A DNA stretch of 64,000 bases. Source: Prorocentrum cordatum (Eukaryota; Sar; Dinophyceae; Prorocentrales; Prorocentraceae). Of the stretch, positions 50,893 through 62,284 are shown piece by piece. How positions within the stretch are numbered: position 1 is the first letter of the stretch; every line of letters begins with the position of its first letter. Made by a program: the position numbers and the translations under genes. The notes under the pieces are model-generated. The model saw only the letters and a program-made list of their open reading frames with translations. It did not search any database and was not told where the DNA came from. The stretch covers positions 499,983-563,982 of the forward strand of contig CAUYUJ010017815.1 of assembly GCA_963575745.1 (NCBI GenBank). The letters are read 5' to 3'.

Positions 50893-52000
50893 TCCTCCTC
50901 CTCCTCCTCCTCCTCCTCCTCCTCCTCCTCCTCCTCCTCCTCCTCCTCTCCTCCTGCTCCTCATTCTCCTCCTCCTCCTCCTCCTCCTCCTCCTCCTCCT
51001 CCTCCTCCTCCTCCTCCTCCTCCTCCTCCTCCTCCTCCTCGGGCGCCGCCAGCACCGTCGGAGGCCGTGGCCGTCCGCGCTTCCCAGCAGCCACGCTCCC
51101 GGCAGGAGAGCTCCCGCCCTGGAAGCGACCTTCGCCCTTCAGGGCCCGCCCGCAGACCCGCCAAGCAGCTCCGCCTCCTCCTCCTCCTCCTCCTGGCCTG
51201 GCTCAGCTGGTCGAGCTCGGCCTGGCCGAGTTTCGCTTGGCCGAGCCTTGCCCTTGTCTGGCGGCGGCTGCTGGCGGCGGCGGGCAGGCGGCGGCGGGGG
51301 AAGAGGCGGGCCAGCGAGCGAGTTGGTCGAGCGGCGCCCACGCTGAGGCCGTACTTCTGGGAGCACGCCGGCGATCTCGGCACGCTGCTCGTGGCTCACG
51401 CGGGCGGGAACAATTTGGGGAGAGGCAAGGGAGGAGGCGGGAGGAAGGAGGGGACGGCGTGCAGGAGCAGCAGGAACAGGGAGGAGAAGGAGGAGGAGGA
51501 GGAGAAGGAAGAGGAGGAGGAGGAGTAGGAGGAGGAGGAGGAGGAGGAGGAGGAGGAAGTGGATGAGGAGAAGGAGGAGGAGGAGGAGGAGGAGGAGGAG
51601 GAGGAGGAGCAGGAGCAGGAGCAGGCGCAGGGAGGGAAATGAGCGGGAAAGTCAGAGGGATGGATGGAGGGAGGGAGGGAGGGGGGAGGAGGAGGCGGAG
51701 GAGGAGGTGGAGGAGGAGGAGAAAGATGAGCAGGATGATGGAGTTGGGGAGGTGGCGTCAGGAGGACTTGGGGAGGGAAGATGACGACGATACAAACATC
51801 GTGGAAGAGGAGGAGAAGGATGCGGGGGCGAGGAGGAGGAGGAGGAGGAGACCAAGAGGAAGGGAAAAGCACACATCGGAATCGGACAAGTAAGGAATGG
51901 GAGAAGGAGGGAGGGAGGAGGAGGAGGAAGAGGAGGATGAGGAGGAGGAAAACGAGGAGCAGGATGAGACGATGGGGGACTATCAGGAGGAGACAGGTCA
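50893..52000. repeat. Large (CTC)n and (GGA)n tracts
   Basis: Pure CTC runs at 50893-51040, a GC-rich non-repeat part at 51041-51420, then GGA/GAG tracts at 51430-51990. Long frames (up to 359 codons) are Leu/Ser/Pro or Glu/Arg homopolymers. Confidence 0.9.
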
Positions 52001-52553
52001 AGGGTACCAGCGACCCCGCCTATTCCTACCACCCACCCCACGGCATCATAAGGCATTGCCGACGCAACTGGAAGTTGGGGTTGGCAGCATGGCGTCCATT
52101 CCACTTGGCGAATGAGATGCGCTCGCTCGTGTGCGGCAGCGCTTCCGATAACTTGGCGACGGGGGGCAGGCGACCACGCCCAAGCGAACAACTTGTTTGG
52201 GGAACCAGAAATGCCGCCGCCCGCGAGAAAGAGCATCGCCCCACCCGCGAGAAAGAGCAACGCAACTCTCAGGAAAATCATGGGCGGCACCGCCCCCGAC
52301 GAGTCGACAAGACACTAGATCTTGCACCGGGCCCGAACGGAAGCGCAACTGTCTTGGACGATACCTGCGGCGCTCAAGCGAGACTTAGATTTTACCCTCT
52401 CGCGCGCTGCACCGCTGCCCATGATGCGGTGACCGAACCAGTATGCACCTCGTTCACGGGGGAGCGCAGCTTTTTGTAGCAATCTGCGCTGCACTGAGGA
52501 CAGAGCGGCGTTTCGCGCGCGCGGCCCCGTTTGGCTCGGCCGCGCCGCAATAA
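52001..52553. other. No gene recognised
   Basis: Ordinary sequence between a GGA tract and an AT-rich microsatellite. A short duplication (CCGCGAGAAAGAGCATCGCC / CCGCGAGAAAGAGCAACGC) lies at 52216-52268. No supportable gene. Confidence 0.4.
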
Positions 52554-52625
52554 GAGCGTTGCTCATTATTATTGTTGTTATTAGTATCATTATTAGTAGT
52601 ATTATTATGTTATTATTTTCTTCTA
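52554..52625. repeat. ATT-rich microsatellite
   Basis: Imperfect TTATTATTGTTGTTATTAGT repeats, AT-rich compared with neighbours. They abut copy 2 of the composite module. Confidence 0.85.
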
Positions 52626-52635
52626 CAGGGAAGAT

Positions 52636-52765
52636 ATCGAAGACGCCTACGGCGAATTACTGCCGCCCCCTGCCTTTTGGAATCGCCCATGTGGCCGAAC
52701 GTTGTTGCCAGAGTTTTGCCATGCCCTCTGGCAATTTGTTCCCTCAGCCGTTGTGGAAACCCTTC
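52636..52765. repeat. Composite module R5, copy 2
   Basis: It starts CGAAGACGCCTACGGCGAAT and contains GTTGTGGAAACCCTTCGGGG, as at 30816. It is followed by a GGA tract (52830-53070) and R6 satellite (53080-53420). Confidence 0.75.
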
Positions 52766-52829
52766 GGGGAACACGCGGAAGGGAAAGAAGCAGCGGAGGA
52801 GAGGGAGCACATATAGAGAGGATGAGAAG

Positions 52830-53650
52830 GAGGCGGAGGAGGAGGATGATGATGAGGAGGAGGAAGAGGAGGAAGAGGAGGAGGAGGAGGAGGAAAAGAG
52901 GAGGAAAGGAGGAGGAAAGGAGGAGGAAAGGAGGAGGAGGAGGAGGAAGAGGAGGAGAAGGAGGAAGAGGAGGAGGAGGAGGAGGCTGAGGAGGAGGCTG
53001 AGGAGGAGGAGCAGTAGGAGGAGGAGGAGGACGAGGAGGATAAGGAGGAGGAGGGGGAGGAGGAGGAGGAGGACTCTTGGGGCAATCTGGGATTTTCTTG
53101 TGGGCCTCTCGGAGGCCCTTTGGAAGCCTCCTTGGGCCTCTTGGGGGCCTTTGGGGGCGTCTTGGGGGTCTCTTTGGCCGTCTTGGGGCGTTCCTGGCCC
53201 GTCTGACGCCGTCGGAAGCCGTCTTGGGGGCCACCATGGGCGTCTTGAGGGCCTCTTGGGCCGTCTTGTGGCCCTCTCGGGGCCGTCTTGGAGGGCTCCT
53301 GGGCCGTCATAAAGGTCATCTTGGAGGCCTTTGGGGCCATCTTGGCGCAATCTTGGGGGCATCTTGGGCCGTCTTGGGCCGTCGGAAGGCCGCAAAGGCC
53401 GGAACCCGGACCCCGGCTTCTTCTCCAGCTCTGGACCGGGGGGGGGGGGCTGTGGTCCTCGACCCTCCCTCTCCTCCTCCTCCTCCTCCCCCTCCCCCTC
53501 CTCCTTCTCCTCTTCCTCCTCCCCCTCCCCCTCCTCCTTCTCCTCTTCCTCCTCCCCCTCCCCCTCCTCCTTCTCCTCTTCCTCCTCCTCCTCCTCCTCC
53601 TCCTCCTTCTCCTTCTCCTCCTCCCCCTCCTCCTCCGTCTCCTGATCCGA
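52830..53650. repeat. GGA tract, R6 satellite and CTC tract
   Basis: 52830-53070 GGA triplets; 53080-53420 R6 repeats (GGCCGTCTTGGGGG); 53460-53640 pyrimidine repeats with a 36-bp unit CTCCTTCTCCTCTTCCTCCT copied three times. Confidence 0.8.
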
Positions 53651-54664
53651 CATTCGGCTCCTGCCCCAGCGCCGGCGTGGTGACGTTCGCCGTGCTGGCG
53701 ACGGGGGGGGGCCGCCGACCGCCACGGCACGACCACGTGAAAGCCCACTGCCCACGACCACCACTACCACCAGGACCTCCACCCCAATCCCACTACCACT
53801 ACTGCCGCTACATCTTGCCTATCACCGCGGCTCCGACTGCCAACCTACACCCCAATCCCACCCTCCCAAGATCGCGGCCTTGGGAGGCGGAGTTCAACGC
53901 ATGTCCCCGCCCAGGCCGTTGAGCCGAGGGGCCTCCTGACCATACCGGTGCGTCAGCAACCGTCGCCAGGCGCCTAGCGGCCTCCGTCCTGGCTGGGGAC
54001 GACTACTACTTGTTACTACTTCTACATGTTCTTCTACCCGCCATCCGACCTGTGACGCCTTCCTATTTGATTCCTCCCTCCTCCGGCGTTGTCTCTGGGG
54101 CGATAGAAATCGGGGCGCTTTTCTGTCATCTGCATGTCTGCATCGGTACCGTTGTTTCCCCCATCTTCCCCCTGGTTTAATATGTCCGGCTGCGCTGGAA
54201 CTGTACATGTGGCCTCTTCGGCTTTCATAGCTCGTGGCCGACTGGCGTATAGGCTGCAGAGTAGTCCACGGCAGCCGCCGCGGTTTGGCGCTGAGTGTTG
54301 GCTCCGTTTGTGCAGTCTTCCTCTCTCCCTCCCTCCTGCTGTTCCCTCCTGTCTCCTCTCCCTCCTCCAGCCCGAGTCCAGGGCCGTTGCTGGTTTCTGC
54401 CTTCTGTGCACAGCCAGCCGAGCAACGTTTATCGGCCACGCGGCCGGGACGCGTTCAGCTCCGTTCATTTCCTTGGGCTGGATACGTTTCAAGGCATGTT
54501 CGTAGAGTCGGTCATCTGGCAGATTTTCTTTCTGCCTCTGTCTCACTCGTGCGCGCAGCGCTGGAGGTAGCTCAGTGGTTTCACTATGGCGTCGCCGGGA
54601 TTGACATCATTCTGCTGTGTCCGCTCCACAAAAAAAGAAGCACATGCCAAAGTCTTTCAGAAAC
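53651..54664. other. No gene recognised
   Basis: A CACTACCAC-rich patch lies at 53750-53860. Frames across 54134-54570 on both strands show no motif. Confidence 0.4.
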
Positions 54665-54900
54665 CATGATCTTGGCCTCTTCGGGCTTTCGTGGAGGCCT
54701 CTTGGAAGCCGTCTTGGAGGCCTCTTGGGGGCCTCTTGTGCCATCTTGGGCCGTCTTGGAGGCTTATTGGGCGGACTTGGAGGTATTTTGAACCCTCGCG
54801 GGCCGTCTTGGGAGGCCATCTTGGACCTTTTTGGGCGAACTTGGAAGCCATCTTGCCCTCTTGGAGGCCCTCTTGAGCCGTCTTGGGGGATATGTTTCCG
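54665..54900. repeat. R6 satellite array
   Basis: Repeats of GGAGGCCTCTTGG and GGCCGTCTTGGAGG. Here the satellite precedes the R5 module (55047) and is not after it, unlike the other two loci. Confidence 0.75.
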
Positions 54901-55046
54901 GACGTTGAGGTGTTTTGCGGTCCCTTCCGGGTGGCAGGCGCGCTGGGCCGAAGCCTCACGGGGAATTCTGGAAAAGAACCAAGACCAAACACGGTAGGGT
55001 TCAGCACGCTGGGCACCTTGGTGGCAAGCCAACACGGGGCGGCGGA

Positions 55047-55178
55047 TCGAAAACGCCCATGGCGAATCACCGTCGCCCTGTGCCTAATGAAATCGCCCAT
55101 GTGGCCGAGCGTTTTGGCAAGAGCTCGGCCAAGCTATCGGACCGCGAGTTCCCCCAGCCGGTGTGGAAACCGTTTGGA
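55047..55178. repeat. Composite module R5, copy 3
   Basis: It contains TCGAAAACGCCCATGGCGAA, CATGTGGCCGAGCG and GTGTGGAAACCGTTTGG. It is followed by an AT-rich ATATACAT patch (55188-55242). Confidence 0.75.
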
Positions 55179-55242
55179 TTTACACATATCGATTTACATC
55201 TACATATACTCATATATACATATATACATATTTATACACATG

Positions 55243-56175
55243 GTTTAGTTGTGCTGTCGCGACTTGCTTATCAAGTTGGCCGCGGTTCAGCAGCATCTGG
55301 ATTCGGTGCAGCCTCCCAGGCGGGTGACGACAAGCGTTTTTTTGTTGTTGGCCAGGCCATCTGAGTTGCAAGTTTGATAGATCCCCGCTTGGGGTGTTCC
55401 AGCAGTGTTCTCCGCACAGACCAAGGAACAACACCAACGCACCATTCGATTCCGCGAGACGACAGGCCAGCAGTTGAGCAGTGAAGGCCACCGAGAAGCA
55501 GTAACGGGGGACGGACGGGGAGGAGGAGGACGAGGAGGACGAGGAGGAGGAGGAGGCTCAGCAGGCGGAAGGGGACGATGCGGCCCGTCCCATACGAGGT
55601 TCCCCTCACGATGATCGGCGTCAAAACACTGTCGGCCAGCACCGTGGCTCCCGCAGTTGCCGAGACCCTGGCCGACACGGCGCCGCCCGCCGCTGCGTGC
55701 GCCGCCGTTGGTGATGATCTTGCTCGCCTTTTCGTCTAACCCCCCCCCGCGTTTCTGACACCACTGTTCGTGGGCCTCGATGAAGGGCGCTCCAGAAACG
55801 ACCTCGCCGTCGGCGCACCCTCGCCTTCCAGCAGAAGGTCAGCGGGAGCCGGCGGAAGTAAAACGGCGGCGTTTCTGCCAGCGGAAGCGGGCGGAGAGAT
55901 GGGTTCAGGCTTGCTGGAGGTTGAGGCGTGCAATGGGGTAATCGTCACCACCAGCCTATGTTTGGTCATGGTTTGGTTCGTGCTCCATGTACGACTAGGA
56001 GTTTAGACCCTGGAGTGGCAGACCAGGCGCCATATGTTCAGTGCAGCTTGTTGTGTATTGAATAGGGAAGCGCTGCGGATGGGCCTTCGAACAGGATTGT
56101 GTATTCTTTATCCTGTCTCTGTACGGCTTGACGTCTGGCCCGCAAACGCCTTCTAGGCTCATGGGGAGGCGGAGG
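55243..56175. other. No gene recognised
   Basis: Mixed sequence with a GGA patch (55520-55570). Short frames on both strands, no motif. Confidence 0.4.
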
Positions 56176-56180
56176 AGTAC

Positions 56181-56228
<48 letters not shown>

Positions 56229-56230
56229 AC

Positions 56231-56271
<41 letters not shown>

Positions 56272-56317
56272 GTGGTGGTGATGATGATGCTTATGATTAT
56301 GAATATGATGATGATGC

Positions 56318-56353
<36 letters not shown>

Positions 56354-56410
56354 GGAGGAGGAGGAGGAGGAGGAGGAGGAGGAGTAGGAGAAGAAGGAGG
56401 AGGAGGAGCC
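56176..56410. repeat. (ATG)n microsatellite followed by (GGA)n
   Basis: About 175 bp of GATGATGATG with scattered breaks, then GGAGGAGG to 56410. It yields Met, Asp or His/Ile ladders. Confidence 0.95.
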
Positions 56411-56769
56411 AACCATTTAGAACCACAATCGGACAATAAGCGGGAGAGGTGACTCTCGATGGGAACAAGACGCGACTCATGAATTTAAACGGAACAATCG
56501 AGCCAGCATTGCTGAGCTAGCTTCGTCCCGATGTTCGTTTTTTACGGCCTGTTTTTCGACCTCCTCCTCCTCTCCATGTTCACGTTTCCCCCAGGTTCTA
56601 ATTTTCGTTCAGTTGTTCCTGATGTACAACCCGCCCCCACGAAGCATACAATGGTAAACCCCGAGGGTTATACGACAAGCAGCGATGCCGTCGCGCCACC
56701 GGGTATGTACTACCGTGGCTCATCCCGGGAAGGCGCCCGACAGCGGCCGCAGCCGTGGGATATCGTCTC

Positions 56770-56978
56770 TGGACGCCCGAAATGGGTACGGAAAGAATGG
56801 GTACGATGCCCAACAGCAGTTCCTGTTCATTTTGAACAGGACTCGCTGTCCACGCCGCCGCGGCCTGTGTCCATTCGAGACAGGAGGCCGCCTGCCCAAC
56901 AGCGGCAGCTGTTGGTTCGGGACAACATTTGCTGTCGGGCATTGTGCCCATTGTTTCCGTACCCATTTCGGGCGTCCA
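56770..56978. mobile_element. 209-bp MITE, family M1 copy 1
   Basis: Terminal inverted repeats of ~49 bp: left TGGACGCCCGAAATGGGTAC then GGAAAGAATGGG; right, inverted, GTTTCCGTACCCATTTCGGG then CGTCCA. The interior has two further small hairpins (TTCCTGTTCATTTTGAACAGG region). It is highly similar to copy 2 at 62491-62698 across the full length. No coding capacity; no clear target duplication. Confidence 0.8.
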
Positions 56979-57549
56979 AATCGTCAGAGTGGTGATCCAG
57001 GTATATTTCACGCACAGCTCTTATTTGCCAGCCGACTGGGTTGCAGCACGTTGCGATGGATCTTGCGCCTGCAGAGGGCTACTGCTCGGGTGTGGGTTGC
57101 CCAAGCCGGCTGCCAATCTGTTCTGGGAGAGGATCAGGACCATGTGACATGCGAGCGTCGTGCAAAATGACGGTCGCCTTCGCCGTTTGGGGGCTGTTGT
57201 CGGGCGCTGGGGCTTGCAAGGCAAGCGCGACCCACCGCAGAAATCTGGCCCTTGAGATGGAATCGAGAGCTACGGGGCCCCAGCTGTGAACAGATCCCGA
57301 CGTTGGACGTCTGGGGAGGGGGTGCTCCCCCAGAAGAGTTCGTACGCCGACCCGTCCTCCCAGAGGCGCCGACGACGTCCCCGGGACAGGCACGCGCAAG
57401 CCCCCTCCTGGCACGAGGGGGATGCGCGCACCGTGCCTGTCCTGGTCGGCGCCGCTGCGCGCGCGAGCTGCGGCCCCAGATCCACGGGCGCAGCGGTGCT
57501 GGGCCGACGCCCGTGCGGGAGTCGGGCGCCGGCGCCCCACAGCAGGAGT

Positions 57550-57776
57550 CTCGAGCGGTGGCGAGGCGTCCTGGCGCGCCTATGGGCCCGCCAAGGAAGG
57601 TTCCGAGAACTTCTTCTGGTCTGCACGACATGTTCTTAGAACATCTCTGGCCGCTCCTGTCTTGTTTTAACACGTCGGGCTTGTGTTAAAGAACATTGTC
57701 TTTGTTATTGGAATATGTTCGGGTTCTGAGAACGTTTCGTGGTAGGCAGGAGTGCCGGGACGGTCGGTCCCTGCGC
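57550..57776. repeat. Dispersed repeat R4, copy 2
   Basis: Homologous to 25408-25645. It contains the near-palindrome ATGTTCTTAGAACAT, CTGTCTTGTTTTAACACGTC and GTTCTGAGAACGTTTCGTGG. It lies 220 bp upstream of the second spliced leader. Bases 56979-57549 hold no recognised gene. Confidence 0.75.
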
Positions 57777-57889
57777 AATGGTCCAGGCTCTTGGCGTGGA
57801 GCGCCGGTGCCTGCACCTCCAACTCTGCACCTCCAGGGGCAGGGGCTGGCTGGCGGCCAGGCACCCAGGACGAGGACGTCCTCGTTTCT

Positions 57890-57990
57890 TCTCCTCGCTC
57901 CTCCTCCTCCTCCTCGCTCCTCCTCGCATCTCCTCCTCGCTCCTTCTCCTCCTCCTCCTCCTCCTCCTCCTCCTCCTCCTCCTCCTTCTC
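57890..57990. repeat. (CTC)n tract before the spliced leader
   Basis: CTCCTCCTC triplets run almost up to the spliced leader, with four bases between. A pyrimidine tract here is upstream of an exact SL and ends without AG. Confidence 0.85.
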
Positions 57991-57994
57991 CTCG

Positions 57995-58016
57995 TCCGTA
58001 GCCATTTTGGCTCAAG
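57995..58016 (+). ncRNA. Dinoflagellate spliced-leader (DinoSL) relict, copy 2
   Basis: Exact 22-nt spliced leader on the + strand (TCCGTAGCCATTTTGG then CTCAAG), followed by TCACCATTTCGCGC with no donor GT. Like copy 1 it marks the 5' end of a reinserted trans-spliced transcript, here the LINE-like region to its right. Confidence 0.92.
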
Positions 58017-58584
58017 TCACCATTTCGCGCTGCGGCCGCATGGAGACCTCTGATCCGAGGCCAGATCCCAACTGTTTCCAGCCACCTCCAGGGGTGAGCT
58101 GGCACCCAAGCTTTCTGCCGCCACACTCAGCGGCTTGCGGCCGCCCATCCTTGCTCATTGTGCTGGCACTGCAGGCTGCCTACCATATCGCGCGGGCGTG
58201 GCTTCGTTCCCCCGTCGCCGCGCACAAGCTGCACTTCGGCCCGTCCGACGTCGCCGTCGCCCACATCCATAACCCGCTGGACGTCGATTTGCTCGTTCCC
58301 CAGCCACGGTTTCTTCCACGTGGTGGTCCCGCCAAGGCCCTGGAGTCCGTTGCTCTCACCATCAACTTCCTGAAGCAGAACAGCAACTTGCTCGTCAGCA
58401 GCCATCAGTATCAGCCATGCCATCTTCCAGTGAAGATCGCTCTACCTCCCGAAGCGCCCCATCTGCCAGCTGAAGAAGGAGAGCCCGCCGCCGAGAGCGT
58501 GAATGCCTCGGTCAAGATCGCGCTGCACGAGCTCTCCCTGGCCGCGCGGATAAAAGTGGGCGAGCAGCTGCAGGGCTCCTCTCC

Positions 58585-59874
58585 ATGTTCCCGCTCGACG
58601 TCGCCGTTTCCGCTACTCCGGAGGCGCCACGGTCGGGCCGCGCATCTGGACATGCCGCCCGTTCTTGTCGCTCTTCCACTCGTTCACACCAACAGCCACC
58701 TCTCGGTGCCATGGACACTGGAGAAGAAGAAGATGCAGCTCCAGCACGCGCTGCCGCCGCTGACAACGCACGCCAATTTCAAGCAGGTGATGGGGTTGGG
58801 CCACCCCCGCAACATCCTGGTGAAGCTCTACGTCACGTTCCTCTCGCTGCCGCTGTCCCGTGGCATCCTGGAGGCGCAGCAGCCGATGGAGGAGCTCCCG
58901 CCGTCGGAACCACCGCCGATACCGACACTGCCACGCCAGGCACTCCCATTCGTCTACCAGGTCTGGATCCCGATCTCGACAAAGCTCTTCAAGCTCTCAT
59001 GCAAGCTCAAGTTGCACACGCTGCTAGTACATTTCAAGCTCAAGCCAACATTTTGCTCAATGGTTCACGCGAAAGCTTTCGCCAGCTGCTCGCACAACAA
59101 GTTCAAGCTACCGAACGACGAGCCGACACCCTCCATGATGTTGTCGCCCGCGCTCGCAGAGAACAAGGTCGTCAGGCTGAGGAGCACAAGAAGGTGTGGC
59201 TGCAGATCGACCAGATGCGTGAGACCCTCCTGCTCGCTGAGGCCCAGGCGCCGATCACGGATCTCACCGAGCTCGCGGATTGGGGCCGCGAGATCGACCC
59301 CGCGGTCTTCACCATCGGGGCCCAGCGGCTCGTCGCGCCCGACGTGCCCCTCAATGACCTTCAGGAGTGGATCGCCTCTGCCAACCTGGGCTCAGACGCT
59401 GTCGAATTTCACGGAGACGCGCCCGCTCGTAGATTTGTGCTTCAAGTCAAAGGGGGGCGAGACGTGGCCATCCCGCGCGCCATGGCGCTCTCACGAGCCC
59501 TTCGCGATGAAGGAGGCAGGTGGGAGCGCTTCACATCTGTCGACACCTCGGGCACTCCAACGGACATCTTTCTCAACCCTGACAAGTCCCCTAAGCAGAT
59601 TCGCACCGAGATCCAATGTAAGAAACTTCTCCAACTCCTTCAACAGCGGCATCCGCAAAAGTCTTGGAGAGCCCACCGAGCCAAGGGTGAGATCCACTGC
59701 GACGCCATGCCAGCTGTGCGCCTCGACGTCAAGGGCCAAGCCGACCCCGCCATCCTGGAGTGGAACGAGAAGGCGTTCGAGTATGCCATCTTCCGCGACC
59801 TTGAGCGCGGAACCATCCTCTCGTCGTTCCAGTCGCACTTCGCGGACACGGCGGAGGCCACGTGGCGCGTCTAG
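58585..59874 (+). pseudogene. LINE-like ORF1 domain
   Basis: The frame of 429 codons becomes protein-like from about 58930: an amphipathic helical stretch with a coiled-coil look (ALQALMQAQVAHAASTFQAQ, QQVQATERRADTLHDVVARA) followed by a compact domain (RRFVLQVKGGRDVAIPRAM, FLNPDKSPKQIRTEI, AKGEIHCDAMPAVRLDVK). Coiled coil followed by an RRM-like nucleic-acid-binding module is the usual ORF1p plan, and the DKSPKQIRTE segment recalls dinoflagellate LINE ORF1 proteins. The first ~110 codons are Ala/Pro-rich and may be leader. It ends at TAG 59872-59874. Confidence 0.5.
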
Positions 59875-60290
59875 CCACCATTGGGCGGCCTGGCGGCAGG
59901 ACAGTCGCCTCGGCTGGCGTCTGCAGTCCACCACCGAGTTCGCCGCCAAGTTCCCCACCAACGTCGTCGAACGCTTCGCTCTCATGGCCTCTGCCGAGCT
60001 CAAGATGATGACGGACGCATTGTACCGCGACATCGAGACCCAGCGACACATCGTCATGCACATGCTCAGCCGCCCTCTCATTATCGTCGGCGCGCCCGCC
60101 AAGCTGCACGCCGGAGTCTTTCTGCTCCGCACCTTGCTGTCCGCTTACGAGCTCGCCCTCCTGCCGCACCGCGTCCAGCTTGCCATCGGCGAGCCCCGGG
60201 GCCTGATGGGGGACCTCACCTGGCACCCCTGCCCCAACTCCGTCCTCATCCTCGACCCCTACGATTCCGACCACGCGTTCCTGCCGAAGG

Positions 60291-61916
60291 GTGTCAACCT
60301 CACAGGCGAGCTCACCGCGGATTGCCTCTGTGGACACCTGCTCGCGGATCCTCAAGTACACCGTTATCAAGGCCATCGCCGTTGCGACCAACTTCCTCAC
60401 CAAAACCGCTGTGGCAGAGCGGACATACTACTCGCAGCAAGACATTGCCGTGGGTCGCAATCTCACCAAGCACGTCGTCAACCTCGGCATCGGGATGCGA
60501 CGAGCTGGAGTTCTACCTGAGGCCGACAAGCACATGCTCGTCTTCAACAGCTTCGACTACGTGGATGCGCCCCTGCCCCTCGGCCATGGCTGGCCCCTCG
60601 CGTCCCTGGCGTGCCCCAGTGCCTTTGAAGGACTGATGAACCTCTCTCGCCAGCTGGACTTCGCCCCCAACAGTTTCCTTCAAGCTGAGGGCGTTCATTA
60701 CCTCGCGTTCCCGATCGATGCTGGGATGACCCAGAGCGACCCAGCGGGCGGCTCGACATGGGCGTTTGCCATGGACCTGCCCGCTGGCCACACCGCCTCG
60801 TTCGTCAAGACCTACAGTGGCATGCTCAACTACGACAAACGCCCCTTGGGCGGCTGCGCCGTCGACACTGGCCTCCTCGCGCTCTCGTTCAACGCGCTGT
60901 GCGCCGACAGTGGGCCCTTTGCCGCAGCTCAGCTGCTTGCGCCCCTCCCCGCGAAGCTCCGCAAGTGGGCTGTCGCCACACCTACAGCGAATTATTTTCA
61001 GCTCGCGCAGAGTGGCAGTGTTGCCACCGCTCGCCTACATAATGCAACAGTCGTTTCAGTGCTCAGCTATGTCTCGCAGTCCATCCCGCCCAATCAGAAG
61101 CTCGCCCGTAGTGAACATTACATTTTCCTTAAGATGCACAATCTCCCGCCTGACGCACTTCGCAAAGTAGATTTTAGTACCATTGTTGGCTGGTGCCCGC
61201 CTCCTGCCCCGCTCTCTGCTCAGATCTCAGCCGGCGCCGCTGCCGCTCGCCCAGCCACTTTCACACCCCGTGGAGAACGGGAACTCTTCTTCAGTGCCGA
61301 TCCGTTGCTTGCAGCTGCCGCGGCCGCGGCGAACCGCGCAGCTGCCGGCGAATTCCCCGAGGCCCCAAAGGCGCAGCGCGCGGTTGCGCTCGCGCTGCAG
61401 CGGGCCTCCCTCTCATTGCCATTCTCAGTCTCGCTCGCGAAGTGCATCGCAGCCTGGGGCACCCATCAGCCGCATCCGCTCCCTGAACTCGCCACGCGCT
61501 GCAATGCTCGCACGTATGCCATGCACCCTGTCCGCATGCTCTGTCGCTGGACGGTATATAAGACACCCGCAGGTGAATGGACGACGACCCATTGCATGCA
61601 CGTTCGCCTGCTGAAGTCGTGCGTGGTAGGGTGCCCAGCAGCACCCGATTCATTCCCCCACTACCTCGCCCGCTCGGTCCTCTTGAGCCTCCCCTGCTCC
61701 GCCGTCTCGCCCAACCTCCACAATGCGCTTACAACTTGGGACTCTGGTCCCGTCGCAGCCGATCCGTCTGAGCCTGCAAACGAGATCTCGTTGATGCGGT
61801 TGATTCAGTGGATTGCGCTCACCTTTCACTGCTTTTACGAAATGAAGCACACCACTCTGACCCCAGCTCCGATAGCTGAAGTGTCGTGGGCCATCATAGC
61901 ATTGCTGTGGAAGTAG
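60291..61916 (+). pseudogene. LINE-like polyprotein C-terminus with unknown N-terminal part
   Basis: 541 codons open. The first two thirds (for example TYYSQQDIAVGRNLTKHVVN, LVFNSFDYVDAPLPLGHG) are protein-like but not recognised. From about 61030 the sequence resembles the region after a LINE RT (VSVLSYVSQSIPP, FLKMHNLPPDAL). At 61617-61679 it has CVVGCPAAPDSFPHYLAR, aligning with CKFGC...HYLSC of the fragment at 6682-6739, but the last zinc ligand Cys is replaced by Arg. So the motif is broken. It ends with TAG at 61914-61916. Confidence 0.45.
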
Positions 61917-61969
61917 TCGCGCGGTAGTCGGACAGGAGCGGGCAGTCTTTGCCCTCGTCTCGCTTCTTG

Positions 61970-62270
61970 CCCGCTTGCCCTCGTCTCTTCCTCTTTGGGT
62001 ACTTGCACTCCTCCTTCTCCTCCTCCTCCTCCTCCTCTTCCTCCTCCTCCTCCTCCCCCTCCTCCTCCCCCTCCTCCCGCCTCCCGCGAGCGGCTGGGCC
62101 TCGCCTCGGGCGAGCGCGCCGGGCAGGCGGCGCATCTCTGAGGCGGCGCCCTCGCGGCCGGCGCTGCGCGAGGGCGGCGGCGGCGTTGCCCGAGGTCGAC
62201 AGGGCAGCGGCGGGGAGCTGGGCACTCCCAGCGGGCGGCCGCCAGCACGTCGGCGCCACCCCAACATACT
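61970..62270. repeat. CTC tract and GC-rich sequence
   Basis: Pyrimidine triplets at 62005-62085, followed by GC-rich Ala/Arg/Gly-encoding sequence without a motif. Confidence 0.7.
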
Positions 62271-62284
62271 GATGCTATGTTCTG

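Larger units (their letters stand above)
58017..61916 (+). mobile_element. Degraded, SL-capped LINE-like retrotransposon
   Basis: Three long + frames follow one another: a frame open across the leader to 60520, 58585-59874, and 60291-61916. They contain pieces found in dinoflagellate LINE-like polyproteins: an ORF1-type domain (about 59240-59860), a post-RT thumb-like segment (about 61030-61170) and the C-terminal zinc motif (61617-61679). Endonuclease and RT catalytic motifs were not found in the 1.5 kb between, so the copy is internally deleted or chimeric. Start of the element at the leader is inference. Confidence 0.5.
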
